Part shown: positions 51,746 to 62,000 of the stretch, one piece after another
Layout of the letters: the number at the start of each line of letters is the position of its first letter
Numbering within the stretch: the stretch's first letter is position 1
Origin: Mesostigma viride
Taxonomy: Eukaryota; Streptophyta; Mesostigmatophyceae; Mesostigmatales; Mesostigmataceae
DNA length: 62,000 nucleotides
NCBI GenBank assembly: GCA_009746045.1
Contig: RPFO01000436.1
Coordinates: forward strand, 821,127-883,126
Reading direction: 5' to 3'
Notes under the pieces: model-generated
What the model was told of the DNA's origin: nothing
Databases searched by the model: none
Seen by the model: only the letters and a program-made list of their open reading frames with translations
Made by a program: the position numbers and the translations under genes

Positions 51746-54700
51746 GGTCGAATAGGATTTCGGCATTCCAAGTTCAAAGTAGTTCAGAATAGTATGTTTT
51801 GATATCTTTAGTTCAAATTTGTAGAATTTAGTATAGAATCATTCACGCCGCGGGGTCCGGACGGACCGGAATTATTTCGCGCCAAAAAATTCGCGCCGGT
51901 ACCCGGCACGTGAACGTGGTGCACGATGCGCGTAACCCTTGCGCCAAGTTGGCCATGGCGACGTGCGTTAGGTAATAAATGCAGTAATATGGCAATAAGA
52001 CCGCAGAAATTTATGCAGATGCGTCAAATCAAAGTTTCATCATGATCTTGCGTAGCCGAAGATGCATTATTGACGAGATCGATGCCATTTTTCATCCGCG
52101 TTTGCGAGGGGGTCTGGCGCGGAAATCTTGCCGCAACGAATAAGCAGCAATACATGCCTACAGCGAATTACAAAGGTTCTTAGTCCCTAGCGATGCAGAA
52201 AGCAACGTTCATTAACGGGGAGATTGAAAATGTTAAAGAACCTTTTATTTTATTACTTTTCCTCGTCATTTTCGGAAAGAAAACGCCAGGTCCTGCTTTA
52301 TGCGCTGTCAACCCGTCCATGGGTGGCTGGCATTTCTTGCGCGCCTTGTCAGGAAAGATAGCATGCCATTGTACGTCTATTATCCAGTGGTTACCCCCGA
52401 AGTCTATTGCGTTTAGAAATCCCTTTATTCTAAGCTTTCAGCACGGTTTCCTGGAAGGGTGCGTTGTTTTGTTCGCCGCTTGCTGCATGCACGTCTCTAG
52501 TTTTCCGGCAGCTTTCAACCGATTCGCTTACGTTATGCGTGGCAAGCTCTGAAATCCTGTCTAGGATTGGGTAATATCAAGGTAAGCTGCTACGTTAATG
52601 TAATGATATATGGAAGGATTTGGATGGCAGAGTGCTTATATTGCATATTCAACACGTACCCCGGCATGCCTCGAGGGCGGCATGCAACAAGCTGGCGAGC
52701 ATATGAACCGTGCGTCTCAACGTGCTGGGAAACAAGGTGGCTATACTTCTCTTGCTGGCCATGCTTTGTATATGTGTAAGCTATGCTTACGTGTGTGTCC
52801 TCTTTAGATTTGTGGATCACAGCCACTATGCTTCACAATCAATGTGCTCTCAAGGATGCTAGCCATGCTTATGAGGATGGCTGCAAGCCATTTCTCTTAT
52901 GGCTTTGCTGTATTTCGTGTTTGCGCTTACAGTTCTGTTTTGTTGGTTGGTTTTTGAACGGGGTGATGTGAACCTGCAGGGTTAGAACATTGTGTTATTA
53001 TTGCTGGTTGATTGAGGCATCATCCTCTACTCTAAGTCAGCATAGCACGTGTAGATGAGCATGCTGTTTATGCACCTTATTGTTGAGCATGGTTTACAAC
53101 CATGGTGAGGTGTGGGGTGTGGCTAGCATGTACGAGTCACCCATCTAATCCCACATGTTTCTGTTGCTATTGAACGTTGCTTGGGCCTCTAAACATTTCT
53201 GTTATTACCAATGAAGATTGCCAACTATGCTACCATAGTGTGGTGCTGCATGCTATGAATGACCTCTCTAGTACTCAAGGCTCATGCTCAGCTTGATCCT
53301 GCATTTGGTGGCTGTTTGTATAACTCAATTGGCAGCCGTCTATGTTAGGATTCTGATGATTTGTGGTGGGCAGGTGATGAAAAGGGTTATGTTTGAGCTC
53401 ATGCCAGTCTATACTAGGGTTGAGGGGTGGCAGTTGAGGACACTAGTTTATGCCATCAGTCTAGCTCAGAATGACCTGAATTTTGATTCCAAGATAGTTT
53501 GCATGATAAATAACTTGCTGGCACCTTGTTTGCCCCACTTGGTGGTGGGCAAGGTTGTGATTGGTGCAGCCATTTGGAATAAAACCGTATTTTCGTGCAT
53601 TTTTTTTTTTCATACAAAAGAACATAACTGTTCACATACGTGGTCAGAATGAGCTGAAAATTGGTCCCATTGATATTCCCACCCTGTGGAAGTTATTTTT
53701 ATCTCCCTGGGCCCAACCCATGCGTATTTGATTTGATTTTTTTTTTTAGTCACAAAAAAGACGTATTTTTCGGTAAACTGCATAAGTATGCCCAGACGTG
53801 CGATTTTGGTGCTGCAAATTAGCTCCATTCTTTGGTCTGGGTGGGGATTTGACAAAAATATGGTGTTTGGTACACAAGTGTGGGGGGGTTGTCCTAGGCA
53901 ATCCGTGCTTTTAGGGGGTGTGCGCGCCAAAAAAACTGAAGCTCCGTGCACATGTATTGTGATGGGCCTTGAACTCAACAAGTAGCCAGATGCATGCCCA
54001 AGGGTCATATTTATGGTCCCCCATCATAATTTGCATTGCCAGAATGGGTATTGAGTGCAAAACATGTGTATTCAATTTGGGGGGGGGCAGGTCCGTCCGG
54101 ACCCCTTAAGTTGGGTTCACGCCTTAACCGACCGACCCACCCTAAAACCTCGAACCCAACAGGCGTGAATTATGGCGAGCTACTGTAGAACAATGATGCC
54201 GCGCCGCACGGCCCGCCTGCCCCCGGAACGAGCCAATGGACCGTTGGTTGACTTATGTACCCTTGCGGGATCCGTCCACAGATGCAGGTTTGATTTCCGT
54301 TCAGGTTTCACCAAAATAGTTGACTGAAGCTGCTGATGAGCAGCAAGAACTTCGTGCAACGAGTGGTCGTACAGTTAGCACACATCCAGGCGCATCCTGA
54401 AAAGTTGCAATCTCTGATTCCGCACTTAAAGTCTGGTTTCATACGGTGCACTGACAACAACAACAACCAAAAACAAAACGGTGCACTGAGCAGCCCGCCG
54501 CAACCCTGGAAACACGACTCCTCGAGTCCCGCGCCGCGCCTGGCTCTGGGACACGCGCGCCGGCCTGTGGCACCACAGTTCATCGTTGCGCGATTTTTCC
54601 CGCTTGCATGTCACGAGCAGCACACAGCGGCCCCTTCCCATTACTGCTCAAGTGGCAGTGGCATCCGGCATACCCGACAGCCACCCCGTCAGCGGGAAAA

Positions 54701-54784
54701 TTGGTTCATTAGCGGCTGTGCTTTTGTGTCCCTCCTAGGCGGGCAGGGCAGCACAAGCCGGTCTTCGGCGGGTTAGCGTTGGAA
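51746..54784. other. Long non-coding or unresolved stretch upstream of importin gene
   Basis: Some open frames of 60-130 codons exist (for example 52193-52552 and 53284-53652), but they have no recognisable motif, no splice-consistent neighbours and a Cys/Phe/Val-rich composition typical of chance frames. I see no repeat shared with the rest of the window. The last few hundred bases should contain the importin promoter and leader. Confidence 0.4.
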
Positions 54785-57700
54785 ATGGCGATGGAGATTA
54801 CGGAAGTTCTCTTGAATGCGCAGAATCCCGATGGGGCGATCCGAAAGATCGCCGAGGATAACCTCACGGGATTCCAAGAACGCGACTATGCCATGTACCT
54901 GCTGTCACTGTCGCATGAGCTGTCAAATAATGGCAAGCCGGCAGACTCTAGACGTCTGGCCGGTCTGATATTGAAGAACGCTTTAGATGCCAAGGATGAA
55001 AAGAGGAAAGGGGAGCTTAAAGACCGCTGGGTGGCATTGAGCCCTCAGATAAAAGCCCAGGTTAGAGCCGCGCTGCTAGCGACACTAGGCGCCTCAGTTG
55101 TAGATGCACGTCACACCGCAGCGCAGGTCATGGCAAAAATTGGTGCCATTGAGCTGCCCCGTGGGGAATGGCCCGAGCTCATCCAGTCACTGCTCGACAA
55201 CATGAATGCGCAGCAAAGCCAGGACGCGACGAGTTTAAAGCAGGCCACCCTGCAGGCCCTCGGCTACGTGTGCGAGGAAATCGACTCGGCGGTGCTGGAG
55301 CAGGACCAGGTCAACAAGATCCTGACCGCGGTTGTGCAGGGCATTCGCAAGGAGGAGCCCAGCAACGACGTCCGCCTGGCGGCCATGGTCGCGCTCATCA
55401 ACGCGATCGATTTCGCGCACACCAACTTCGAAAATGAGTACGAACGCAATTTCATCATGCAGGTGACGTGTGAGGCGACCCTGTGCTCGGATGTCAAGGT
55501 GCGCCAGGCGGCCTTCGAGTGCCTGGTGGCGATCGCGCAGACCTACTACTCCAAACTCGTCGCGTACATCAATGAGCTTTTCAACATTACGCTCAAGGCG
55601 GTCAAGGAGGACCATGAGAGCGTGGCTCTGCAAGCGATAGAGCTCTGGTCCACGATCGCCGAGGAAGAGATGGAGCTTGACGAGGAGGCCTTTGAGGGCG
55701 ACGCTGATGTCATCAACCACCACTTTGTCAAGAAGGCGCTCCCAGCACTGGTGCCGATGCTCTTGGAGACGCTCACAAAGCAGGACGAGGGCCAGGATGC
55801 CGACGAGTCCGCCTGGAACCTGGCCATGGCGGGCGGCACCTGCCTGGGACTCGTCGCGCTCACCGTGGCCGACGACATCGTGCCGCTCGTCATGCCCTTT
55901 GTGCAGGAGAACATCAGCCGACCGGACAGCTGGCGTGCGCGCGAGGCGGCCACGTTTGCTTTCGGCTCGATCCTGGAGGGCCCCTCGAGCGACAAGCTGA
56001 TGCCGCTCGTGCACAGCGCGCTCCCATTCCTGCTGAACGCGATGAAGGATGCCAACAGCCACGTCAAGGACACGACCGCGTGGACGATCGGGCGCATCCT
56101 CGAGTTCCTGCATGGGCCGCAATTCCAGCTGATCACGGCCGCCAACTTCCAGCTCATCTTGCAGGTGGTTGCCTCGTGGTATTTGCTATGTAGAGTGTTG
56201 GTATTCACGCTATGTAGAGTGTTTTCATGCTATGTAGAGTGTTGGTATTCATGCTATGCAGAGTGTTGGTATTCATGCTATGTAGAGTGTATTCATGCTA
56301 TGGTGAGTGTGTTCATGCTATGTAGAGTGTTGGTATTCATGCTACGTAGAGCGATAGCAGCCATGGATAGTGACGGTGCCAGATCTAGCTGATCCCGCCC
56401 TCCAGCTCTCAGCTCATGCTGCAGGGTAGGTTTCAGGAACGAGGAATGGTATACAAACAGCATTCTCAAAATGTCTAGCTTGCCTTGATGATACAGCATT
56501 CATATCACTGATGTAGTAGTGCTCCTGGTAGGAATGGAATGCTCGAGCTTGGGGTGGCTTCCGCGAAGCGTAGTGATCAATTATGGGAGGTTGGGTACTC
56601 TTCGGGGGCCGAACGGGGTAGAGAAGGGAGGCGGTGTCGGACAGGGGGGGATGTTCAGGGATGGGCAGGGATGGGCAGGGGCAGATAAGGCCACGGCAGG
56701 TGGAAGTGGCAGGGCGCGCTGGGGCGACGCAGGCCAGGCATAAAGCGAGAGTTCCCCGCATCCCCATGGCGCCTGATGTACGCGGCACGCCACTGGTGCT
56801 AGCCAATGCTGACGGGTGTCTGGCTTTTGGTTGTTGTAGGTTGCAACTCTTACAACAGCTTGGATAGTGCACCCGTTTGATTCCGTTCTGGCGACTGGCA
56901 TCCGTCCACGCTCGTGCTCACTCATGGACATTTCGCCCCTTCACCCCTTCACCCCTTCACCCCTTCACCCCTTCACCCCTTCACCCCTTCACCCCTTCAC
57001 CCCTTCACCCCTTCACCCCTTCACCCCTTCACCCCTTCACCCCTTCACCCCTTCACCCCTTCACCCCTTCACCCCTGGTGTTCCCCGCCTGCCCCTCTCT
57101 CTCCCTTCCGTCAGTTCCCTTCCTGTGCCACCATCACTATTTCTTGAATTGTAGTGTTTTAATGTGCGCTTGCTACCCACGCCAGTTTCCTTGACGAGCT
57201 GCCCGCGATGCTCCCTGCCCTGCCCTGCGTCCACTCACACCCAAGGTTCCGCCCGCCCGCGGCCAATGGTCCCCCCTGCGATGCCATGGTACAACTTTCC
57301 CATGCCATGCCATGCCGTGGGTGGCACGTGCATCCCCATGGCATGGCGTGCACGCTATTAAGCTAGGGCTGGTCTTGAGAAGCCGTGGCGCTGCCCGCAC
57401 TCGCAATCAAGCGCACGCCTGCAATCGTCCCCCCCAACCGTAATCATACCTTCCTCGCAGACTGTCCCCACCTGTAATGGGTCCCCCTGTAACTGCGTGC
57501 TTACCTGCAACGCATGGCTCCGATGGTGCCCCGCCCCTGCAACCCAGTGCCCTAACCCGCAACCCATTTCCCCCACCACTGGTTTACCCACCCATGATGG
57601 TGCCCCCCCCTGCAACCCAGTGCCCTAACCCGCTACCCATTTTTCCCACCACTGGTTTACCCACCCATGATGGTGCCCCCCCTGCAACCCAATGCCCCCC

Positions 57701-60156
57701 CCCCCCCCCCTTTCCCCCCCCAGGTTCTGCTGGAGGGCCTCAAGGACACGCCCAGCGTCGCGGAGAAGGTGTGCTGGGCCATTTCCAACCTGGCCACTGG
57801 TTTTGAGGAGCTGGCCGACCAGCCCACGTCGCCGCTCTCTGGCGTGATCTTCGAGACGATCGTGCAGGTGAGGATGGGGCGCTTTTGTGTTTGCAGGCTC
57901 TCTTCTGTTTTTAGATTCGCCAGGTGTGTATACCCTAAGAGAAGGGGAGGGATTGAGGGATTGTACTTGTGAGCTGAATCAAGTCAGCTAACTTTTGACG
58001 TGTATCAAGTTGGTGGGAGCGTCATGTGGAATGGGTGCATCCGCGTGCGTTTGCTGGCATCCATGGTTTTGTGGTTGTCGGGTGATTGCTTAGGTCTAGT
58101 AATTTCTATGAACAGGAGCATTCTTGTCGCATCTATTTCCAATTCCTTGCCAGGCTCCGTGGATCATACAGAAGGGCACGAAATTGGTGTTAATTCAAGC
58201 GTCTGTCACAGGCTTCCTCTTGCTTTTACACCCATGATGTCAACCAACTTGTCACCTTGTTGACAGTCTATTCTTTACTTTCCTTGCTTTATACTCCCTG
58301 CTCATTCCCATGCCAGTCTTTTCCTCATTTTGGCTGATCAAGTGTCATGATGCCTCATCAAATTTTAGCTTATTTTCACCTTCATTTGTTTATTCATTGT
58401 TTGTTACGTGTACTTCTTCTCCCCACCCACCCATCCCCCAACACCAGGCGCTGCTGGTGGCAAGCGCACGTGAGGACACGGACGACACGCGCCTGCGCTC
58501 GGCCGCGTACGAGTCTCTCAACGAGGTGGTGCGCTGCGCGGCCGAGGACACGGTGCCCGTGCTGGCCCACATCGTGCCGCTGGTCATGGACAAGCTGAAC
58601 CGCACGCTGGAGATGCAGATTCTCTCCAACAACGACCGTGAGAAGCAGAGCGAGCTGCAGGGGCTCCTGTGTGGTGTGCTGCAGGTGGGTGGGTTTTGGG
58701 GGGTGCTGTTCTTTTTTTTTTTTCCTACTGTGTGGGGTGCTCCAGGGGGGGGGGGGGGGCGTGCTGCAGGGGGGGGGTTGGGGCTAAGGGGACGTTGGTC
58801 CCGGGTGTTGGTCCCGAGTGTTGGTCCTTTCTTGCTTTGGGGTGCAGTGGTGTTGGAGTGGTAAGAGTGTAGAGTCCGCAGAATTTTGTAAGGGTGTTGT
58901 GTTTGGTTGTGGGTCTGTGTGTGTCTCTATGGGGGAAGCAACCTGGGAAGACTATGGGAGGGGGGTAAAGGGCCTGTGTGTCTGGGGGGGGGGGGGGGGG
59001 GGGGGAAGTGCCTTTTGGGGGGGGGCACAGCGCCTTGCTTTTCTGCCGCTCCTAGCTGCTCTCACCCTCACCTGGTACCTGCTGCCGAACTGGATCCCCA
59101 CGGGCCCATCCGCCACCCATTGGTACTACAATTCATTTCGTCATCCAATAGTTGTTTTGTCGTCCGCTCGTACGGTTTTTAATCTTATCTTGCTCCTGTG
59201 CTTGCTCCTGTGCTTGCTCCTGTGCTTCCTCCTGTGCTTGCTCTCATGGTGCCCCCCCCCCCCCCCCCCCCCCCTGCCCCCGTTCCCCCCACCAGGTCAT
59301 CATCCAAAAGTCGAGCGACAAGAACAGTGCGGCGCTGGAGCCCTTCGCCGATGTCATGATGCAGCTCTTCCTGCGTGTGTTCGCCTGCCGGTCTGCCACC
59401 GTGCACGAAGAGGCCATGCTGGCCATCGGTGCGCTGGCGTACGCCACGGGGCCCAAGTTCCACAAGTACATGCTCCAGTTCTACCCCTACCTGGACATGG
59501 GCCTCAAGAACTACGAGGAGTACCAGGTGTGCTCAATCACCGTGGGGGTGGTCGGCGACCTCGCGCGCGCGCTCGAGGAGGCCCTCCTCCCTTTCTGCGA
59601 CGGCATCGTGTACCAGCTGCTCCAGAACCTCCAATCCAACGACCTCCACCGCAATGTCAAGCCGCCCATCCTGTCCTGCTTTGGCGACATCGCGCTCGCC
59701 GTGGGCGCCTCGTTCGACAAGTACCTTCCCTACGTGGCCCCGATGCTCCAATCCGCGGCCGCGCTCGCGCAGCAGCAGCCCCGCGTTGACGACGACACGA
59801 TCGACTACGCGAACAGCCTCGTGAACGGCATCTTTGAGGCCTACTCGGGCATCCTGCAGGGCTTCAAGGGCCACAAGGCGGCCGAGCAGCTGGCCCCCCA
59901 CGCGGACCACATCCTCTCCTTCCTTCAGTACGTCGCGAACGACCAGTACCGGGATGACGCCGTCACCAAGTCGGCGGTGGGCCTGCTGGGGGACCTGGCG
60001 GACACGATCGGCTCGGCCGCGGCGCCCGTGTTCGACGCGCGGCCGTTCTGGCGGGACTTCCTTGCGCGCGCGGCCGAGGGGGCGGAGGACGACAAGAGCC
60101 TTGCGAGCACGGCCGCGTGGGCCAGCGGGGTCATTAACGCGCTGGTGGCGCGCTAA
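54785..60156 (+). CDS. KPNB1: Importin subunit beta-1 (karyopherin beta)
   Basis: Four exons: 54785-56164, 57724-57867, 58448-58684 and 59296-60156, all introns in phase 0 with GT-AG ends. The product has 873 residues, against 870-876 in plants and animals. It is built of HEAT repeats throughout. Recognisable blocks are LTGFQERDYAMYLLSLSHEL near the N-terminus, the acidic AEEEMELDEEAFEGDADV loop, WNLAMAGGTCLGLVALTVAD, REAATFAFGSILEGPSSDKL, and CWAISNLATGFEELAD over the exon 2 join. Importin beta carries importin-alpha/NLS cargo through nuclear pores by binding FG nucleoporins and releases it on RanGTP binding. The ATG at 54785 follows two upstream in-frame codons only. Clearly a host housekeeping gene, and the best anchor for host identity. 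Confidence 0.93.
56187..56345 (+). repeat. Short tandem-like repeat in importin intron 1
   Basis: About six variants of TATGTAGAGTGTTGGTATTC ATGC units of 15-27 bp. They keep the intron open in frame with exon 1 for a while, so the exon could be wrongly extended. Confidence 0.75.
56935..57076 (+). repeat. (TTCACCCC)n octamer repeat in importin intron 1
   Basis: About 17 perfect copies of an 8-bp unit. Open in all three forward frames (Ser-Pro-Leu-His-Pro-Phe-Thr-Pro), so not coding evidence. Confidence 0.95.
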
Positions 60157-62000
60157 GGGGGTGGCCGGTGGCCTGGCCAGGGTGTTGTGCGCGTGGGGGG
60201 TAAAGGTCTTTGCAGGGAGAGGCTTGTGCTGCGGTAGCGGTGCACCAGAAAAGGCCTGGGACGAGGATTCTGGTGGGGGGAGGTCTTCTGGGGAAGGTGT
60301 CTTGGCCTAACTGGTGGAAGGGCTCTGCCGGTGGGTCATCCCCGCTGGAAGGGCATGGGTGGAAAGGGGAGGTTGGGATGGTCGGGCGTTCCCAGCTGCC
60401 TTGGTTGCGGGGAAGAAAAAGCCTTTCTTTCCTGCCTGGGGGGATCAGCAAGGCACTATTTCGCGCAGGTCGAACGGCAAGACTCCAAAGAGCAGGGATA
60501 CCGCACCCTGCAGAGCACGCCCAGGGGGATGCATGATGGCTTGGCTAGGTAACGACGACACTTTGACACTTGACACTTATTACACTTGACACGACGCACA
60601 GGACGAGTACTCTTGACTTTGACGCAGTTACGTCCCACGACTTGACGGTGATCGGTTGACGGTTGGTTGGCAGGTGGACGAATCGATGGGTGGTTGGATG
60701 ATGGGTGGTTGGGTGGATGGTTGGGTGGCCAACATGACACGACTTTGGTTGGTTGGGTGACGGTATACGTACATGACACGGACACGACAGACACCCCACG
60801 GTAGATGGACTGTCTCTTTGGAAACTCCCCACAGCGTGCGTGGATGGTTGATTGGTTGACGGTTGGTTGGTTGATGGTTGGTTGGTTGATGGTTGATTGA
60901 TGATGGATCGTTGGATGGATGGATGATGGGATGGATGGTTCGATGATGGACGATGAGTGATGGGATGGATGGTTGGATGATCGACGATGACTCGGTTCGG
61001 TTGGGCACCTAACGTACACAGGTACACAGTAACCTACGACAGTACACACTAACCCAGGTCGGTACACACATGACGTACGACAGTATAACAGACGGTGCAC
61101 GGTACACGGTGACGTTGACAAGTGGACGATGCAACGCCTCTGTCGGGCGGCGGTCCGCTCGATGGGGCGACAAGGCGACGCGATGTATTTTTGGAAAACG
61201 ACAGGTGGACGAGAGACCCGTGCTGACTACGGGTCGCGACACACTTACATGACGTCCCTTTGTTTAACTTTGGGACCGGTCCCCTCTTTAACTTAAACAC
61301 GGTGACAGTGGCGGTGATGATGATGGTGCGGAAATGATGAGGCGGTGACAAGCTGCGGTGCGGGGCATTGTCACATACGCGTGGGGCGGGGGTCTCTCAC
61401 GCGGTGAAGGACGCACGGATGGCCTGCGCTGATGGCATGGCATAGGCGTGCCCAGGCTTTCACTTCCATAACATGGTTGGCTGCATGCCGGTCGTGGTGT
61501 TGGTGCGGACCACCAATGGCACGAAGAAAGAGCCGGCTCGGACGCCCAGGGATGGGCGAGTACGCGCGTGGGGGGGGCGCGTGAATCATCCATCGCCAGG
61601 AGTGGGAATGCCAGCATGGAACCTAAGCCTCTGCAGCGATTGCAAGCAAATGATCAGGGGCACCGGGACTGCTGGCGAGAACGCAGACGCTCTCTCTCGC
61701 TCTTGAGTGCTATGGGACACAGGCGGTCACAACTGGAAGGAGATGTGCCGGCTGCGCAGTGGGCTGCCCATGCACAGCCCTCATGGGGAAGCTCTTTGCA
61801 ATCCCTATCCAGCGTGTGGCTCGCTTCCGGTTCTCCCCCCATCACCTTAATCTGTTGGACACGTGGCCCCAGGGTTTTGGCTCTCTCTGCACCACCCTGA
61901 CCGGTCGTACGCCAAGGCTCCGGGTCCCTGGACTATGCCCCTTTCGTGGAGTTGCATGCCCCGTGCGTCCCCGTGTGCGGCAGACTGCATCCCTTGGACC
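60157..62000. other. 3' flank of importin gene, minisatellite-like, no recognised gene
   Basis: 60640-60990 is a degenerate GGTTGGTTGATGG / GATGGATGG minisatellite. Around it, GACACG/GTACAC-rich sequence gives apparent frames that look like chance. 61470-61900 has open frames without motifs. Confidence 0.45.

Noticed and set aside
52193-53652. Open frames of 119 and 122 codons as host genes.
   Set aside because: No motifs, Cys/Phe/Val-rich composition, and no splice or start context; chance frames are more likely.
60456-61121. Ser/His/Pro/Asn-rich 221-codon frame after the importin gene.
   Set aside because: It is read through a GGTT/GATGG minisatellite and is open in more than one frame.

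Overview
The window looks like a nuclear scaffold of a protist or alga. Its right part carries ordinary eukaryotic genes with GT-AG introns: a complete importin beta-1 gene in four exons at 54785-60156 and a four-exon membrane-protein gene at 30167-34561. There is also an intronless alpha-1,3-fucosyltransferase-type gene at 25947-28049. The stretches between them are dense in non-LTR retrotransposon fragments and microsatellites. I cannot name the species.

The left part (1 to about 16.7 kb) is different. It is packed with short intronless genes on both strands, most without recognisable relatives. Positions 1-9.3 kb hold an expanded family of genes starting with a small C...C...C-x2-H zinc-knuckle, fused to F-box, coiled-coil or SprT-like metalloprotease parts, plus a tRNA-Ile(UAU). 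Positions 9.3-16.7 kb are more GC-rich. They hold four genes with the same promoter plan (TATA-type box 81-87 nt before the ATG, CT-rich leader) and share CCCGTGG and GTAACC(G) motifs, around a large inverted repeat at 10.44-11.75 kb. I infer an endogenised large DNA virus or similar element, but no viral hallmark gene (capsid, DNA polymerase, packaging ATPase) is visible. Several reading frames are broken, mostly at homopolymers.

The most interesting object is a new-looking mobile element family. A 1,090-bp almost perfect palindrome at 4460-5549 is flanked by a 5-bp target duplication (TAACC) and is built as hairpin-spacer-hairpin-inverted spacer-hairpin. It splits a zinc-knuckle/F-box gene whose two halves are exactly in phase across the insertion. 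A diverged relative with the same architecture, the same type of ends (AGTTA...TAACT) and its own 5-bp duplication (CTACA) lies at 47290-48230. In both, the hairpin arms contain a tRNA D-arm-like A box and the spacers a perfect tRNA B box (GGTTCGAATCC), suggesting leucine-tRNA mimicry or RNA polymerase III transcription.

Other mobile DNA includes a 754-aa DDE-type transposase-like gene (16842-19106), at least three LINE reverse-transcriptase fragments and an ORF1-only LINE derivative. LINE copies end in (TTAA)n rather than poly(A). There is also a 194-bp hAT-type MITE with an 8-bp target duplication at 49131-49324. Coordinates of spliced genes, repeats and promoters were set by eye and may be off by a few bases.
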